Shown here piece by piece: positions 1-10,810 of a stretch of 64,000 nt of DNA. Source of the DNA: Lucinisca nassula (taxonomy: Eukaryota; Mollusca; Bivalvia; Lucinida; Lucinidae); assembly GCA_963580285.1 (NCBI GenBank), contig OY757012.1, positions 167,574,652-167,638,651 of the forward strand, given 5' to 3'. A program made the translations under genes and the position numbers. Position 1 is the first letter of the stretch, and each line of letters begins with the position of its first letter. The notes beneath the pieces are model-generated. The model searched no databases, was not told where the DNA came from, and worked only from the letters and a program-made list of their open reading frames with translations.

Positions 1-175
1 TTAATTTCTCCCGGAGGAAGGATGCCAGATATTTTTTGTTTTAACCTGTTTTAAGTGCAATTTTCAGCTACCCGGGCTATGCAAAACTTATCTAACACGT
101 CAAAAAAGATGTTAGTCAAATTACTTCCATGTTGAAATGCATAAGCTACGGAATTTTCGCAGAATTTGTTCCGTG

Positions 176-456
176 AGCTTAAATATTTGTGCCGCTTATG
201 ACTTACGTGGCCGATAGCCCCTTACGAGAATATCACCCCTTACGGGGACAGGAATACCAACTGATGGATATCTGCTAACAATTCGTTTCTTCATTCAATA
301 TTTGTTTTAGTGTACGATTATATTTATATGGGTTATTGAATGAAGAAGCGAATTGCAATCAGACACCCTTCTGTTGGCTTTTCTTGTCACCGTAAGGGCT
401 AATATTCCCGTAAGGGGTAGTCGGCCTCGTAAGTCATAATCGCTACAAATATTGAA
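176..456. repeat. foldback element with inverted arms
   Basis: The two ends are inverted copies of each other: a left arm reading TTATGACTTACGTGGCCGA with CCCCTTACG beside it matches the reverse complement of the right arm, which carries CGTAAGGGG and CGTAAGTCATAATCG. Each arm is flanked by a matching ATATTTG/CAAATAT block. A second inner pair (CGTTTCTTCATTCAATA against TATTGAATGAAGAAGCG) brings the centre close to a full palindrome. No coding capacity is visible, so it reads as a short non-autonomous foldback or MITE. More of the same CCCTTACGAG motif recurs at about 800-870. Confidence 0.6.
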
Positions 457-1177
457 GCCCCTGGAACCAAACTGTGGAAGCTTTGCAGCTTACGTATTTC
501 AGCATGGAAGTAGTTCGAAATACGTCTTATTTGACAAGTATGAGAAGTTCTGCATAGTCCAGGTAGCTAAAAATGTTTCGTTTGGCACTAGAAAACAGAT
601 ACAGAATTATCTGACCATCTTCCTCCGAGAGAAAGTAGATTAAAAATCGACCACTTGCCTTTTCATGTCCACACCTATCTTTTCTGACGCAGAAATGAAA
701 GTTGTTGAGAATAGAATTGTCCGATTTTTTTAATATGTTTACAAAGTTGACTAAAAGGTATCAATCGGGAACACTCACACAATTGTTGACATTTTTGAAG
801 TAAGTCATAGCCGTAAGTTCCCATAAGGATTTTGAGTGCATAACGGCTGGTTACCCCTTACGAGTCTACCAGGCGTGCACCTATGCCTCGGGACCTGGCG
901 CTATGGGGAAACCACAGTAGTTCGAACATTCCCAAACATGTTTTTGGTCCTAAAGGTATACGAGTATCGAACTTCGACTGTAAAGGGTCTTCTACATATT
1001 GACGTTATCGTGATGTCATGGCTGTATCAGATGGAGACTAACATGTATTTTGCACATTGTCAGATGATAATGTACATAGTTTTCTTACAAAAGAAGGTAA
1101 ATTATCACTAGATTACCATTATTACGCCATTTTATTTGGAGTTATTTTCATTTACATGAATTTTTCTTCTGTTACAG
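457..1177 (+). other. probable intron sequence upstream of the receptor exon
   Basis: No convincing coding segment is seen. The stretch ends in a pyrimidine-rich tract and TTACAG immediately before the receptor exon, so it is best read as the 3' part of an intron. Around 785-870 it carries a degenerate copy of the inverted-repeat arms seen at 176-456. Confidence 0.4.
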
Positions 1178-1287
1178 TATACTGGATGTGCTATATCAAC
1201 TCTACAGTCAACCCTCTGTTATATGCCTTGTGTAACGTCAACTTCCAAAGAACATTTCTGAAGATCCTGCGCTGTAAATGTAAATAG
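1178..1287 (+). CDS. terminal exon of a muscarinic-type acetylcholine receptor (GPCR), partial
   Basis: The 3' coding exon of a class A G-protein-coupled receptor, a plasma-membrane protein. After a TTCTTCTGTTACAG splice acceptor the frame encodes the end of transmembrane helix 7 with [11 protein letters not shown] and the NPxxY motif as NPLLY, followed by YALCN and a short basic helix 8/C-tail ending in CKCK and a stop at 1285-1287. The WxCYxNSTxNPxxYALCN pattern is characteristic of muscarinic acetylcholine receptors rather than other amine receptors, and the C-terminal cysteines could be palmitoylated. The exon begins with the last two bases of a split codon. Upstream exons (TM1-TM6) are not in the window and would lie to the left. 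A long A-run follows at about 1424-1441, but no clear AATAAA signal is seen. A fragmentary pseudogene is possible but the exon is intact. Confidence 0.75.
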
Positions 1288-1637
1288 GAAACAAAATAAG
1301 GGGTCAAGGTTATACTGAAACTTTTTCAATGCTCAACTCTCTTGATCATAAATTTGTCCTGCTGATCTTTTAGCGTTTTAACATTATCAACAAGACAAAT
1401 ACCATCCTCTGTGGATACAAATATGAAAAAAAAAAAAAAAAATCCCCAATTACTGGTATTTTAATAATTGCCAAGAGGTCATTATGTATCAAGAATAGAT
1501 AATTACTGACAAATTAACCTGAACGCAAAAACCTTATGAAGTCACTAGACAGTGTAATATACGTACTGGTCAATACATACGTACAGGCTGCGTAGCAGTG
1601 GCACAGGCTTCGTATTTTGGACGCACAGGCTTCTTAG

Positions 1638-1939
1638 TTTGTTTGTTTGATTTGAGGTTTAACGTCCCCGTCAACACTGTAAAGGTCATTTTGGAGACGT
1701 TGCTTCCAATTTTGTGGGACTTTTACCCGACATTGAGATGAAATGACATCTCAAGCCCTGTCGCCCAATGAAACCAATAGGGTTTATTAGCATGGACGGT
1801 CCGCCTCGCACCGCGGTTCCTGGACAGGCTTAGATCCTCTAAGCGGTTTACAAGTACTAGTGTGCGGGCTGGATTCAGCTCTGCGTGGAAGCATCATGCA
1901 GCCCATATATTTCTTCAAGCCCCTATGGGCGGGGGCGAT
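1638..1939 (-). mobile_element. SINE-A, full copy with 12-bp target duplication
   Basis: A retroposed short element. It is flanked by CAGGCTTCTTAG at 1626-1637 and 1940-1951. Read on the minus strand it starts with a GCCCCCGCCCATAGGGGCTT head and ends in an (AAAC)n-type tail, the usual 3' end of SINEs. The same family recurs at 25318, 27234, 29334, 51171, 51809, 54231 and 62715. No clear tRNA-type A and B boxes were seen at its head, so the promoter origin is not assigned. Confidence 0.8.
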
Positions 1940-2429
1940 CAGGCTTCTTAGAAAAGTGGCATATGACAGAACATTACAGCAGGTAAGATACGGTTTTTAC
2001 GCTTATCAGTTGTATAGCGATGCCCAATGCTGAGATCTGCCTTACGGACCACTATATTTATGTGCGGCTTCGTCTGTAGCAAGAACAAGTTTGAAAAACA
2101 GAAGGTAGAAAACATACCCAAAAAGAAATTTGTCACTTAAAATACATTCACCTGTTTTTTTCACACTGGTCCGGTCGTGCTACGGAAATACATGTTTTTG
2201 GCTGATGTTGCCAGTAAATGTTGCAATACGAAACTGAAATAGAAAAGAATAGCTTCTATGTTCTCCTGCGGCCTCTCTTGCGAAAAGGTATGATCTTGAT
2301 ATTTCGCTATACTGCATTTGGCTTCGTAACCGATTGCAATGCAGAGTTTGAGAACTAATTTTGAAAGCCCTGAAGAAACGATACGCCTTTGATAGTAGCA
2401 AGCGGTGCGAGAGCTTTCGACTTCAAATA

Positions 2430-4800
2430 CTCAAGAGCGATGGTGCCGGTCATAGCAAGACACAGATCCTCGGCCATCAGTTTGGCAGCGTCTTTACTAA
2501 AGAAGATTTGTCCAGAATCCACCAATGGATTAAGTAAGTTATCCCACCATGGGGCCTTTTGACGTAACCATTAATGGAGAGACGGAACTGCTTCTTGAAG
2601 TAAACCACCACCCAGCACAAAGACTCGACAGTCTGCCACCGAGGTTTCTGAATGACTTTGTCTCACTTGCACAAGGTCATCCCAGATGACTGGAAGTACG
2701 CTGTTGTTACAAGTATCTACAACAAGAGGGCCCAGAGGGCCCTGAATCGCTCACCTGAGAATCAGTGTCTCTAGTACATTCTTGGCCCAAGGGCTATACT
2801 AGGTGAAGCTTCAAACCAAATATCAAAAACCTGAGCCTTGTGGTTTCAGAGATGAAGATTTTTAAATATTTTCCCTCATAAGCCTATGAAAAACCAAAGG
2901 ACCCCGGGGATGGGGGCATTTTTGGCCCTAGGGCTATAATTTGAACAATGTTGGTAAAGGTCCACTAGATGAAGCTTCACACCAAATATCAAAGATCTGA
3001 GCCTTGCGGTTTCAGAGAAGACGATTTTTAAAGATTTTCCCTGTATAAGCCTTTGTAAAACCAAAGGCCCCCGGGGCGGGGGCATTTTTGGCCCCAGGGC
3101 TATAATTTGAACAATCTTGGTAGAGGTCCACTAAGTGAAGCTTCACACCAAATATCAAAGACCTGGGCCTTGAGGTTTCAGAGAAGAAGATTTTTTAAAG
3201 ATTTTCCCTATATAAGCCTATGTAAACCCAAAGGCCCCCGGGGCAGGGGCATTTTTGGTCCAAGGGCCATAATTTGAACAATCTTGGTAGAGATCCACTA
3301 GATGAAGCTTCATACCAAATATCTAAGACCTGGGCCTTTCGGTTTCAGAGAAGAAGATTTTTAAAGATTTTCCCTGTATAAGCCTATGTAAAACCAAAGG
3401 CCCCCGGGGCGGGGGCATTTTTGGCCCCAGGGCTATAATTTTAACAATCTTGGTAGAGGTCCACTAGGTGAAGCTTCACACCAAATATCAAAGACCTGGG
3501 CCTTGTGGTTTCAGAGAAGAAGATTTTTAACGATTTTCCCTATATAAGCCTATGTAAACCCAAAGGCCCCAGGGGCGGGGGCATTTCTGGCCCAAGGGCC
3601 ATTATTTGAACAATCTTGGTAGAGGTCCACTAGATGAAGCTTCATACCAATATCAAAGACCTGGGCCTTGCGGTTTCAGAGAAGAAGATTTTTAAAGTTT
3701 TCATTTTAAAAATCTATTTTTAGCTCCTGTGACCTAGATGTGCAATGGACCGGAACCATTTGAACAACTTTGAAAGGGGACCACCTAAGGATCATTCCTG
3801 TGAAGTTTGGTTAAAATCCAATCAGTGGTTTAGGAGGAGATGTCATTTGAAGAAAAAGTTTACGCACGCACACACGCACGCACGCACACACGCACGACGG
3901 ACGACGGACAAAAAGTGATCCCAAAAGCTCACCTCGTCACTACGTGACAGGTGAGCTAAAAAGGGTGATATGACTTCTGCAGCCAACTACAGACCGATAT
4001 AGTTTACATCAATCTGCTGCAAGACCATAGATCACACCGTCCATAGCCAGGTATTGAAGCATCTAGAGGAGCACGTCGTACTGACCAACATCCAACACGG
4101 TGGTCGGAAAAAGCGCATTGTGAAAATCAAATAGTGCCCAGTTAGGCCTTCGGCAAGGCTCCTCGCAAACGTCTATCAATCAAGTTGGATCAGTACGGCA
4201 TCCATAGTGACCTTCTGAAGTGAATAGTTTCCTCACTATCAGTAACCGTAGTCACGAAGTCCTTGTCGAAGGCAATCGCAATCTGCCCGTCACGTCTGGC
4301 GTCCCTCAAGATGTGAAGGCCCATGGTTACACGACGCTAACAAGTCCAGTTCTGGAGTACGCCTCACCAGTATGCTCCCCTCCCCGATCACAAACACCGC
4401 AACCAACATCTTCCAGCTAGTGAAAGTCAAAAGGGAAGCACGCTTAGTCGCGGGGGTGGGGCATAGAACCAGCAGTACACCTAGATGATCGCCTCTAGGG
4501 TGGTTCAACCTACAACAGCGACGTACTGACTCCAGGCTACAGAATTGTCCACAACGTGATCCACGTGATCGACCTACCAGCCAATCTGTACCTTTATCCT
4601 GTTGTCATGTCCCTACAGCGAGGGAGAAACGTCTGCTACCTGGTTCTGTTCTCCCATATAGACATGTACAGGCACTCCTTGCCAGTAGCTTAACGACTTT
4701 GGAACCAGCTTCCGGCACCCGTCGCCCCAGGCCAGACCTTGGGCAGCTTCAAGGCCGGCTTGGCCTCTCTGAACTGGACATCAGTATACTGAATTGTCCC
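2430..4800 (+). pseudogene. non-LTR retrotransposon reverse transcriptase remnant, split by an insertion
   Basis: Broken relic of a CR1/Jockey-group reverse transcriptase. In scattered frames one can read the connector region (LGHQFGSVFTKEDL near 2460), then WKYAVVTSIYN before a 1.2-kb insertion. After it come AANYRPI and ICCKTIDHTV (about 3975-4040), SGVPQ at about 4295, LEYASPV near 4350, and a C-terminal WNQLPAP...SFKAGL near 4700-4760. There are many stops and frameshifts, and the FADD motif is lost in a deletion between SGVPQD and LEYASPV. It lies inside the long inverted-repeat element, either inserted into it or captured by it. The copy at 20519-21690 has the same organisation and is better preserved. 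Confidence 0.75.
2722..3959 (+). mobile_element. Helitron-like/pearl-type element with 167-bp tandem core
   Basis: Starts ACAAGAG followed by a small hairpin (AGGGCCC..GGGCCCT) and CGCTCACC, and ends with a hairpin AGCTCACC..GGTGAGCT followed by CTAA. The core is about five copies of a ~167-bp unit (landmark CCCCGGGG near 2900, 3069, 3236, 3403, 3568), then a CACG/ACGG microsatellite at 3860-3915. This is the layout described for bivalve pearl elements, and the CTAA end with an upstream hairpin resembles Helitron 3' ends. It interrupts the reverse transcriptase remnant between the SIYN and NYRPI segments. No coding capacity. Confidence 0.7.
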
Positions 4801-5658
4801 CAATCTGATAAATATACAAGTCCGTTCATCCGGTTTTATCCTGCTGCACTTTATATTCGTCGCCACACATTACCTTGTAAAATCAGTGCGCCTATGCTTC
4901 AGAGGGGATCTACACTTTTTGAAAAGAAGAATAGCTGAGACTGAAACTGTGTTCTGGAAAATGCTACAGATCGTGTTCAGCATCACCAATTAGGACTGGT
5001 TGACTGATTTCTTGATATTTATTTGATATCATTCGCTATTATTCTAAATATACAGGGCTTTCAAATATCACTCGCAGCCTCTTCGTTGTAATCTGTCACG
5101 AACCTAGGTGCTTTGTATCGAAATATCAAGTTTTTACTCTTTTTTTCCCCAAGAGATATGACAAAAGTTACATAGACGCTTTTCGATTGCACCTGCCAAA
5201 ATCATGTATTTTCATGGACGTCCGGACCAAAGTGAAAATACAGGTGAATCTGTGTTAACGGATAAACTGTTGCTTCTGGGGTGTACTTTTCTATATCCGT
5301 TTTACAAGCTTTATCTTGCTACAGACAAAGCCGCATATAAATATAGTGGTTCAAAAAGGCAGATGTTACGCAAATGGGTATCGCTACACAGCAACAATAG
5401 TTTCGTATCTGCCGAACTGTTCTGTCATCCGCCATATTTTCTTTGAAGCCTTTGTGTCCAAAATACGAAGCCTGTGCGATTGCTTCGCTTCTGTGCTATT
5501 GTGACATCTGCAATTTTTCTTAGAAGCTTGTGCGTCCAAAACATGAAGCCTGTGCGAATGCTACGCAGCCTGTGCGTTTGTATTGACCCGTGCGATATTT
5601 TTTCAAAATGAAATATGTTTTAACCTAATCTGAGGCAATAACAATATAATAGTGTGTA

Positions 5659-5863
5659 TCATCACGTGAACAAGTCCGTGAAATGCCCCCGCCCCCACCC
5701 CCAACCTAAATTTTAAAAAGAAACTAAAAACTGGAGGTTAGGGGGATACACATTAGTTTTCTTATTTCTGCTCCAAGACATAGGCTGTTTGTACTCCTTC
5801 GAACCGCCTCAATGAGGCGGTTCTAACGAGCAGTCACAAACTTTGTTTGCGGTATAAATAGGA
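5659..5863. mobile_element. PAL1 palindromic MITE, right half missing
   Basis: Begins with the PAL1 terminal sequence TCATCACGTGAACAAGTCCG, runs through the CTTATTTCTGCTCCAAGACA block and the central palindrome GAACCGCCTCAATGAGGCGG (5798-5826), then is cut in the right arm at TATAAATAGG by the start of a Helitron-like element at 5864. No continuing right end was found downstream. Confidence 0.75.
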
Positions 5864-7650
5864 ACAAATGGCCCTGTATTGCTCACCTGTAGACCAGAAA
5901 ATAATAAGGGATGTCAAGAAAAAAAAAAGAAGAAACTGTAAAAGAAGGCAAGGCTTGTTCGTTAACCGGATTGATATAAATATCTTCATAGATCCAGGGT
6001 TGTCAACAGAGTTGTACATCAGTTGAACCAGTTGAAACCATGGACAGAGTCATATTTGGCCAAAAAGCTATAATTTGAAAATCTTGGTACAGATCCACTA
6101 GATGAAGATTCATACCAAATATCAAAGACCTGGGCCTTGTGGTTTCAGAAAAGAAGATTTTTAAAGGTCTCCCCTATATAAGTAAGTCAATGTAAAAGAT
6201 CCATTCAAAACTTGGGGACTTTTGATATGATGAGAATGTCAAAAATGGGCATTTTCAGCAATCCAGGGAAATAATAGGCCAACCGCACCAGTTTTTGAAC
6301 TCACCCAAGCTTTTGTGTCTGTCTTACTTGTTTGTTAGTTACAAGAAGATTGGGGCTACGGTGATGAAAAGGTCAAAACCATGCATTTTCTGCAATCAAA
6401 GGGACGTAACTCTGTGATAAATAGGCTGACCTCATCTGTTTTTTTAACTCATCCGTGCTTTTATCCCTGAATTACTTACATGTACGTTTCAAGGAGATCC
6501 GATAAAACTGAAGGGGCTACAGTGATGACAAGGTCAAATGTAAGCATTTTCTACAATCAAGGAGGACATAACTCCTATGATAAATAGGCCGACCTCACTG
6601 GTTTTCAATCGCATTCCAGCTTTTATCTCTGACTTGCTTATAAGTCAGTTTTAACTCGGACCCATCAATACGGTATTGATGGGTCCGATGTGTCAAGAAG
6701 ATCCGATAAAAACTGAAGGGGCTATGGTGATGACAAGGTCAAAAATTGGCAATTTTGCAAAGGTATGTAACTCAAAGATAAATAGGCCAACCTCACTCGA
6801 ACTCATCCGAGCTTTTATCCCTGACTTACTTGTTTGCAAGTTTTGAGAACATCCGATCAACACTGAAGGAGCAGCGGTGATGACAAGGTCAAAAATAAGC
6901 ATTTTCAGAAAAAATAGGCGACATAACTCTGTGATTAATCAACTGACATCATTAGTTTTCGACATAATCGGAGCTTTTAACCCTGACTTACTTGCCTATA
7001 AGTTTCAAGAACATCCGATGAAAACTGAAGATATTACGGTGATGACAAGGTCAAAGATAGGCATTTTCAGCAATCAATGGGACATAACTCTATGATAAAT
7101 AGGCTGAACTCATCAGTTTTCGAACTGACCCAATCATTTATCCCTGACTTACTTACTTGTTAGTTTCAATAAGTTCCGATAAAAACTGAATGGGCTACGG
7201 TGATGTCAAGGTCAAAGTCTCAAAGATAGGCAGTTTCTGTAATCAAGGGGGACATAACTCTATGAAATATAGACCGACCTACTCAGCCGAGATTTTATCC
7301 CTTTACTTACTTACATGTAAATTTCAAAAAGATACGATAAAATCCGAAGGGGCTAGGGTGATGACAAGGCCAAAAATAGGCATTTTCAGCAATCAAGGGA
7401 ATGTAACTCCATGATTAATGGGCCGGCCTTGCCAGTTTTCGAACTCATCCGAGCTTTCATCCCCAGTCTACTTATATATTAGTTTCAGAAAGATCCGATC
7501 AAAACTGAAGGTGCTACGGTGATGTCAAGCATTTTCCCATTGTAAGGTTATGGTACCTTGTGGTTGCCATAGCAACCAAAGTTTTCATTCAATTTCGATA
7601 AAAAGCTAATGTCATCAATGCCCCACTAGAGGCTTTCTATGTTCACTGCA
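5864..7650 (+). mobile_element. Helitron-like repeat with ~160-bp tandem core
   Basis: Starts with ACAAATGGCCCTGTATTGCTCACC, comparable to the 5' ends at 2722 and 10988. One unit of the 167-bp core type (6050-6185) is followed by about eight diverged units of ~160 bp (6235-7545). Landmarks are GTGATGACAAGGTCAAAA and GACATAACTC; unit junctions lie near 6372, 6532, 6737, 6889, 7049, 7210 and 7366. Open frames here are by-products of the repeat. The 3' end is not clearly delimited. Near 6640-6700 a short palindrome (GGACCCATCAATACC with its complement) interrupts one unit. Confidence 0.6.
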
Positions 7651-7659
7651 ACTTGCTGG

Positions 7660-8133
7660 GGCCAGTTGTTCAAAGCTAACATCGCCGTTAGTAAATGCAC
7701 CGTTAAAATTGTGATAATTTAATATGGCAAATACCATTACGAAACACGCCTATACAAATAAATTGCCATATTTTTGGCCAATAATTAGAAATTTTACGAT
7801 GAAAATTTGTGATATTTTTCTAATTTCTGCTCAAAACTTGGAATGCGGGGACTCGATAGAACCGCCTCGACGAGGCGGTTCTATCGATTATCCACAATCT
7901 ATGTTTTTGAGCAGAAATAAGGAAAATAATATATACCCCTACAACCCCACTTTTACTGTATAAAAGTGGGGTATGAGGGGGTCAAAATTTTATAGGTGTG
8001 TTTTCCTGATGACTCATATTTTTGCAGAAAAAACAACAACACTGTACTAGATATTGTACTAACTAGAACAGTTAACAATTTGACCACTTGAGAGCTTGTT
8101 AAGCTAATGATGCTTTGAACAACGAGGCACTGG
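7660..8133. mobile_element. MITE with GCCAGTTGTTCAAAGC ends, carrying a PAL1 insertion
   Basis: The left end GCCAGTTGTTCAAAGCTAA is mirrored by GCTTTGAACAAC..CACTGG at the right, giving inverted ends of about 20 bp. The interior is occupied by a complete PAL1 copy (7735-8012). A related foldback copy lies at 8966-9219. No target duplication can be read with confidence. Confidence 0.55.
7735..8012. mobile_element. PAL1 palindromic MITE, complete, with a compensated arm change
   Basis: Ends are CATTACGAAACACGCCTAT and GTGTTTTCCTGATGA. The centre is a perfect GAACCGCCTCGACGAGGCGG palindrome. Next to it the usual GTTAG/CTAAC pair is replaced on both arms (GATAG/CTATC), so pairing is kept although the sequence differs from other copies. 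Flanking blocks (TTATTTCTGCTC-type, TATAAAAGTGGGG) are typical for the family. Confidence 0.8.
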
Positions 8134-8139
8134 TTGCTT

Positions 8140-8420
8140 GATTGCTTTATGAGTTTAACGGCCCTGTCAACACTATCAGGGACATAATGAGCCGGGCAGT
8201 TCACAAATCACACATTTTCAGGCCAGGTATAGACCTTCAAAACGGTCAACCAGCAGAGTGCACATTCTTTAGCTAGTAACTGACAGTGAAAGGGGGAGAA
8301 CGACCATAAAACTTGCATGATCAGTCTCAATCTAGCGGTGTTAAGGAACCTACAGACATTGAACCAGCGATCTCCTGATCAACAGTCAAGTGCGCATCCG
8401 ACTGAGCTAGCAGGGTCAAC
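8140..8420 (-). mobile_element. SINE-B, tRNA-headed, diverged
   Basis: Contains the family landmarks GAGTTTAACGGCCCTGTCAA, a GGTCAACCAG block and, at the right end, ATTGAACCAGCGATCTCC and CATCCGACTGAGCTAGC. Read on the minus strand these are diverged B-box and A-box sequences of a tRNA-like head. Better copies lie at 54926-55248. Confidence 0.65.
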
Positions 8421-8589
8421 GTGGTCAAAATTTCATTAAGACTCTATGAGAAAATCAATAAATGGGTTTATACGGTGTCTTTATTTGCTCAGAATAAAGC
8501 AACACAAGCAATCAAATACATGGCAATAAATTGCCACTGGGAAAGAGGCGTAAGCTAGCCTGGATTAATGCAATTGTCGCATTTTTCAT

Positions 8590-8800
8590 TTTTGCTCAAT
8601 GTCAACCCTTACCCTGTTGAAAAAACTAATCAAGCCACACCCATCTCTGACTATCCACCAATCAAATTACTTGATATAATGTAGTCTTCAGTCCACAAAC
8701 TGCATGCCAACCGTGTAGATCCTGATCAGATAGCTGCTTTTGATCTGGATCTACACTGTTTGCAAAGGTAGGGGTTGTCGTGTTCAGCAGGATAAGGTTT
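8590..8800. mobile_element. PAL2 element copy, diverged palindrome
   Basis: Contains GTGTAGATCCTGATCAGATA and its inverted partner GATCTGGATCTACAC at 8717-8766. Flanks (CAACCCTTACCCTGTTG, AGCCACACCCATCTCTGACT and GGGGTTGTCGTGTTCAGCAG) match the copy around 61140-61385 and the pieces at 42840 and 48480. Confidence 0.65.
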
Positions 8801-8965
8801 AAAACTTCTTTTCTTTATTAAACGTTGCACCATAACATGATATAACACCAATACTGTCATCCTATACAGTCAAACCGCATTGACTCGGAACAGTGACAGC
8901 TGGTTTACTACAGCTTATTCGAATTCGTTCTGGTGTCCCTAGAGAATTCTTCTTATAAAACCAGG

Positions 8966-9219
8966 GGCCAGTTGAGCAAAGCATTGCTAGCTTAACAAGC
9001 TCGTTAGTAGTAAAATTAGTAACTGTTCTAGTTAATAAAATATCTAATACAGTGGAATTTTTGCTGAAAAAATGTGAGCAGCTTTTGTGCAGCTTTTGTA
9101 TTTGCAAAAGCTGTTCAAATTTTTTTTTCAGCAAAAATATCAGCATATTTGTCATATTAAATGATAAAAACTTTAATGATATGTTAACTAAAGACACTGT
9201 TAGTTTTGAAAAACTGGCC
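8966..9219. repeat. foldback MITE with inner hairpin
   Basis: Ends GGCCAGTTGAGCAAAGCA and AAAACTGGCC are inverted. Inside, TTTTTGCTGAAAAAA..AGCAGCTTTTG pairs with CAAAAGCTG..TTTTTTCAGCAAAAA (9051-9141). The element is related in its ends to 7660-8133. An open frame crossing it (9052-9501) has no recognisable domain and is not called as a gene. Confidence 0.55.
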
Positions 9220-9639
9220 TCAGATGTCATTTTGGGGGGAGGGGGGTGGGTTCAGCCCTTTCAAGATTCTTTCGAGCCGATCTTTAATCAGAGAAGGGCG
9301 AAAGCCGGAGCACCTGGAGTAGAAACACACCCAATTTCCTTTTGCAGAATTTGGCATCACACATGTGAACCGACCGAGGCTGTAATCTGCAGGGAGGAGA
9401 GACCTAATAATCAGGAATTAGCGCTCTTACACACTAGGCCAATGAAGCCAATCCACATATTAATTACAGTAAGATCATTTATTTTGAAATTTATCTTATA
9501 ATGTATGTTATCATTTTATTTGCCTCATCGAGGCCACAATGAGGCGATTTAAATGATAACACACAACATGAATGTACTGTTATTTAATAGGAGATCCGAA
9601 AGATATCCTTTAATCTTCCCCATAATGGCTCCTGACTTT

Positions 9640-10220
9640 TGAATCAAGAAGGTCTGGGCTGTCTAGTTTCAAAAAGATATTTAGAATATTTCTCTATGCA
9701 AAACAAGCGACTCAGGGTCAGGGCCTTTTTTAACCCAAGGTTATGATTTGAACAATCTTGGCAGAGGATCACGAGATGAAACTGCATTCCAAATAGCAAA
9801 TAATTGTGCTTTATAATTTCAAACAAGACAACTTCTAAAAAGATTTTTGCTAGTTTTACCTTTTTCTTTGCCATGACAACCAGAGTACTGCAAGGATTGG
9901 AATTCTTTGAATAACTTTGAAAACTGATCATATCCTTCCGGAGTCTTCAGCTCAGGTGAGCTAAAAAAAGCGCTGATTTAATATAGAAAGGTAATTTGCT
10001 GCACAATGACAATTGTGCTTTATAATTTCAAACAAGACGACTTCTAAAAAGATTTTTGCTAGTTTTACCTTTTTCTTTGCCATGACAACCAGAGTACTGC
10101 AAGGATTGGAATTCTTTGAATAACTTTGAAAACTGATCATATCCTTCCGGAGTCTTCAGCTCAGGTGAGCTAAAAAAAAGCGCTGATTTAATATAGAAAG
10201 GTAATTTGCTGCACAATGAC
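9640..10220 (+). mobile_element. Helitron-like fragment with a recent 209-bp tandem duplication
   Basis: The stretch 9720-9800 is a diverged unit of the 167-bp core (GATTTGAACAATCTTGGCAG). The 3' end TCTTCAGCTCAGGTGAGCTAA at 9944-9964 fits the Helitron-like hairpin-CTAA ending. The segment 9802-10010 is repeated almost without change at 10011-10220, including the element end and about 45 bp of flank, so this is a local duplication after insertion. Confidence 0.65.
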
Positions 10221-10408
10221 AAAACAAATAGCCCGACTCAGTTTTCGGGTTTACCGTGACTTGAATTTAAGTTCTTAAATAGTAGTCTAGGAGTAGCATT
10301 CATTATTTTGTCAACCAAAACTAATTTAACAACATGTGTGAATGTACTTGTGCACATGCATGCCTGTTTCTCCAGGTACCCTTGCTTACCTGCTTCTAGT
10401 AATGATTG

Positions 10409-10645
10409 ATTTGTTTGTTTGTTTGTATTAGAGTTTAACGGCCCAGTCAACACTATTTTAGGTCATTTTTGAGCTGGTCAGTTTACCTATCCACACTTCC
10501 TGGGCAGGCTTATACGCAAGTGGTTAACCAGGTCAGTGCACTTTCTTTCGCCAGAAACTGACAACTGCCTTTCTTGAATCAGCGATGGGAGAGAATGACG
10601 GTAGAAAAGATTTCATGATCAATCTCCACAAAGAATGTCACGCTT
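10409..10645 (-). mobile_element. SINE-B, head truncated
   Basis: Carries the GTTTGTTTGTTTGTATTAGAG tail side, AACGGCCCAGTCAACACTAT, GGGCAGGCTTATACGCAAG and GATCAATCTCCAC blocks of the copy at 54926-55248 but stops before the tRNA-like head. Confidence 0.7.
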
Positions 10646-10810
10646 GATCGTGAAAATATTATTGAAAAGGCCATTAATCCCCATAAAAGACTGATCCTGG
10701 AAGAAAACCAAGCAATCATCAAGTAAATCATTACAATGATTATTGAGCAAATTTCAACTTCACAAACACTGACTTCAGTTTTAAAACAATCCATGCAAGC
10801 ACTCAATATT

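Larger units (their letters stand above)
1556..5599. mobile_element. 4-kb DNA element with ~0.5-kb terminal inverted repeats
   Basis: The left arm (1556-1625 plus 1952-2390) and right arm (about 5040-5599) are long imperfect inverted copies. Examples are GGTCAATACATACG against its complement near 5580, the CACAGGCTGCGTAGCA block, the motif TGACAGAAC, and TTGAAAGCCCTG near the inner ends. Without the SINE the arms are about 520 and 560 bp; the right arm has an extra segment near 5470-5540. No transposase is seen. The interior is filled by a dead non-LTR reverse transcriptase and a Helitron-like insertion, so the element behaves as a foldback-type transposon or a composite. No target duplication could be made out. 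Confidence 0.65.

Noticed and set aside
2729..3840. CRISPR-like direct repeats
   Set aside because: The 167-bp units are contiguous without spacers and lie between Helitron-like ends in an animal genome.
4220..4420. small independent gene
   Set aside because: Part of the decayed reverse transcriptase (SGVPQD and LEYASPV pieces).
9052..9501. 149-codon frame as a gene
   Set aside because: Starts in a foldback hairpin and shows no domain or conserved pattern.
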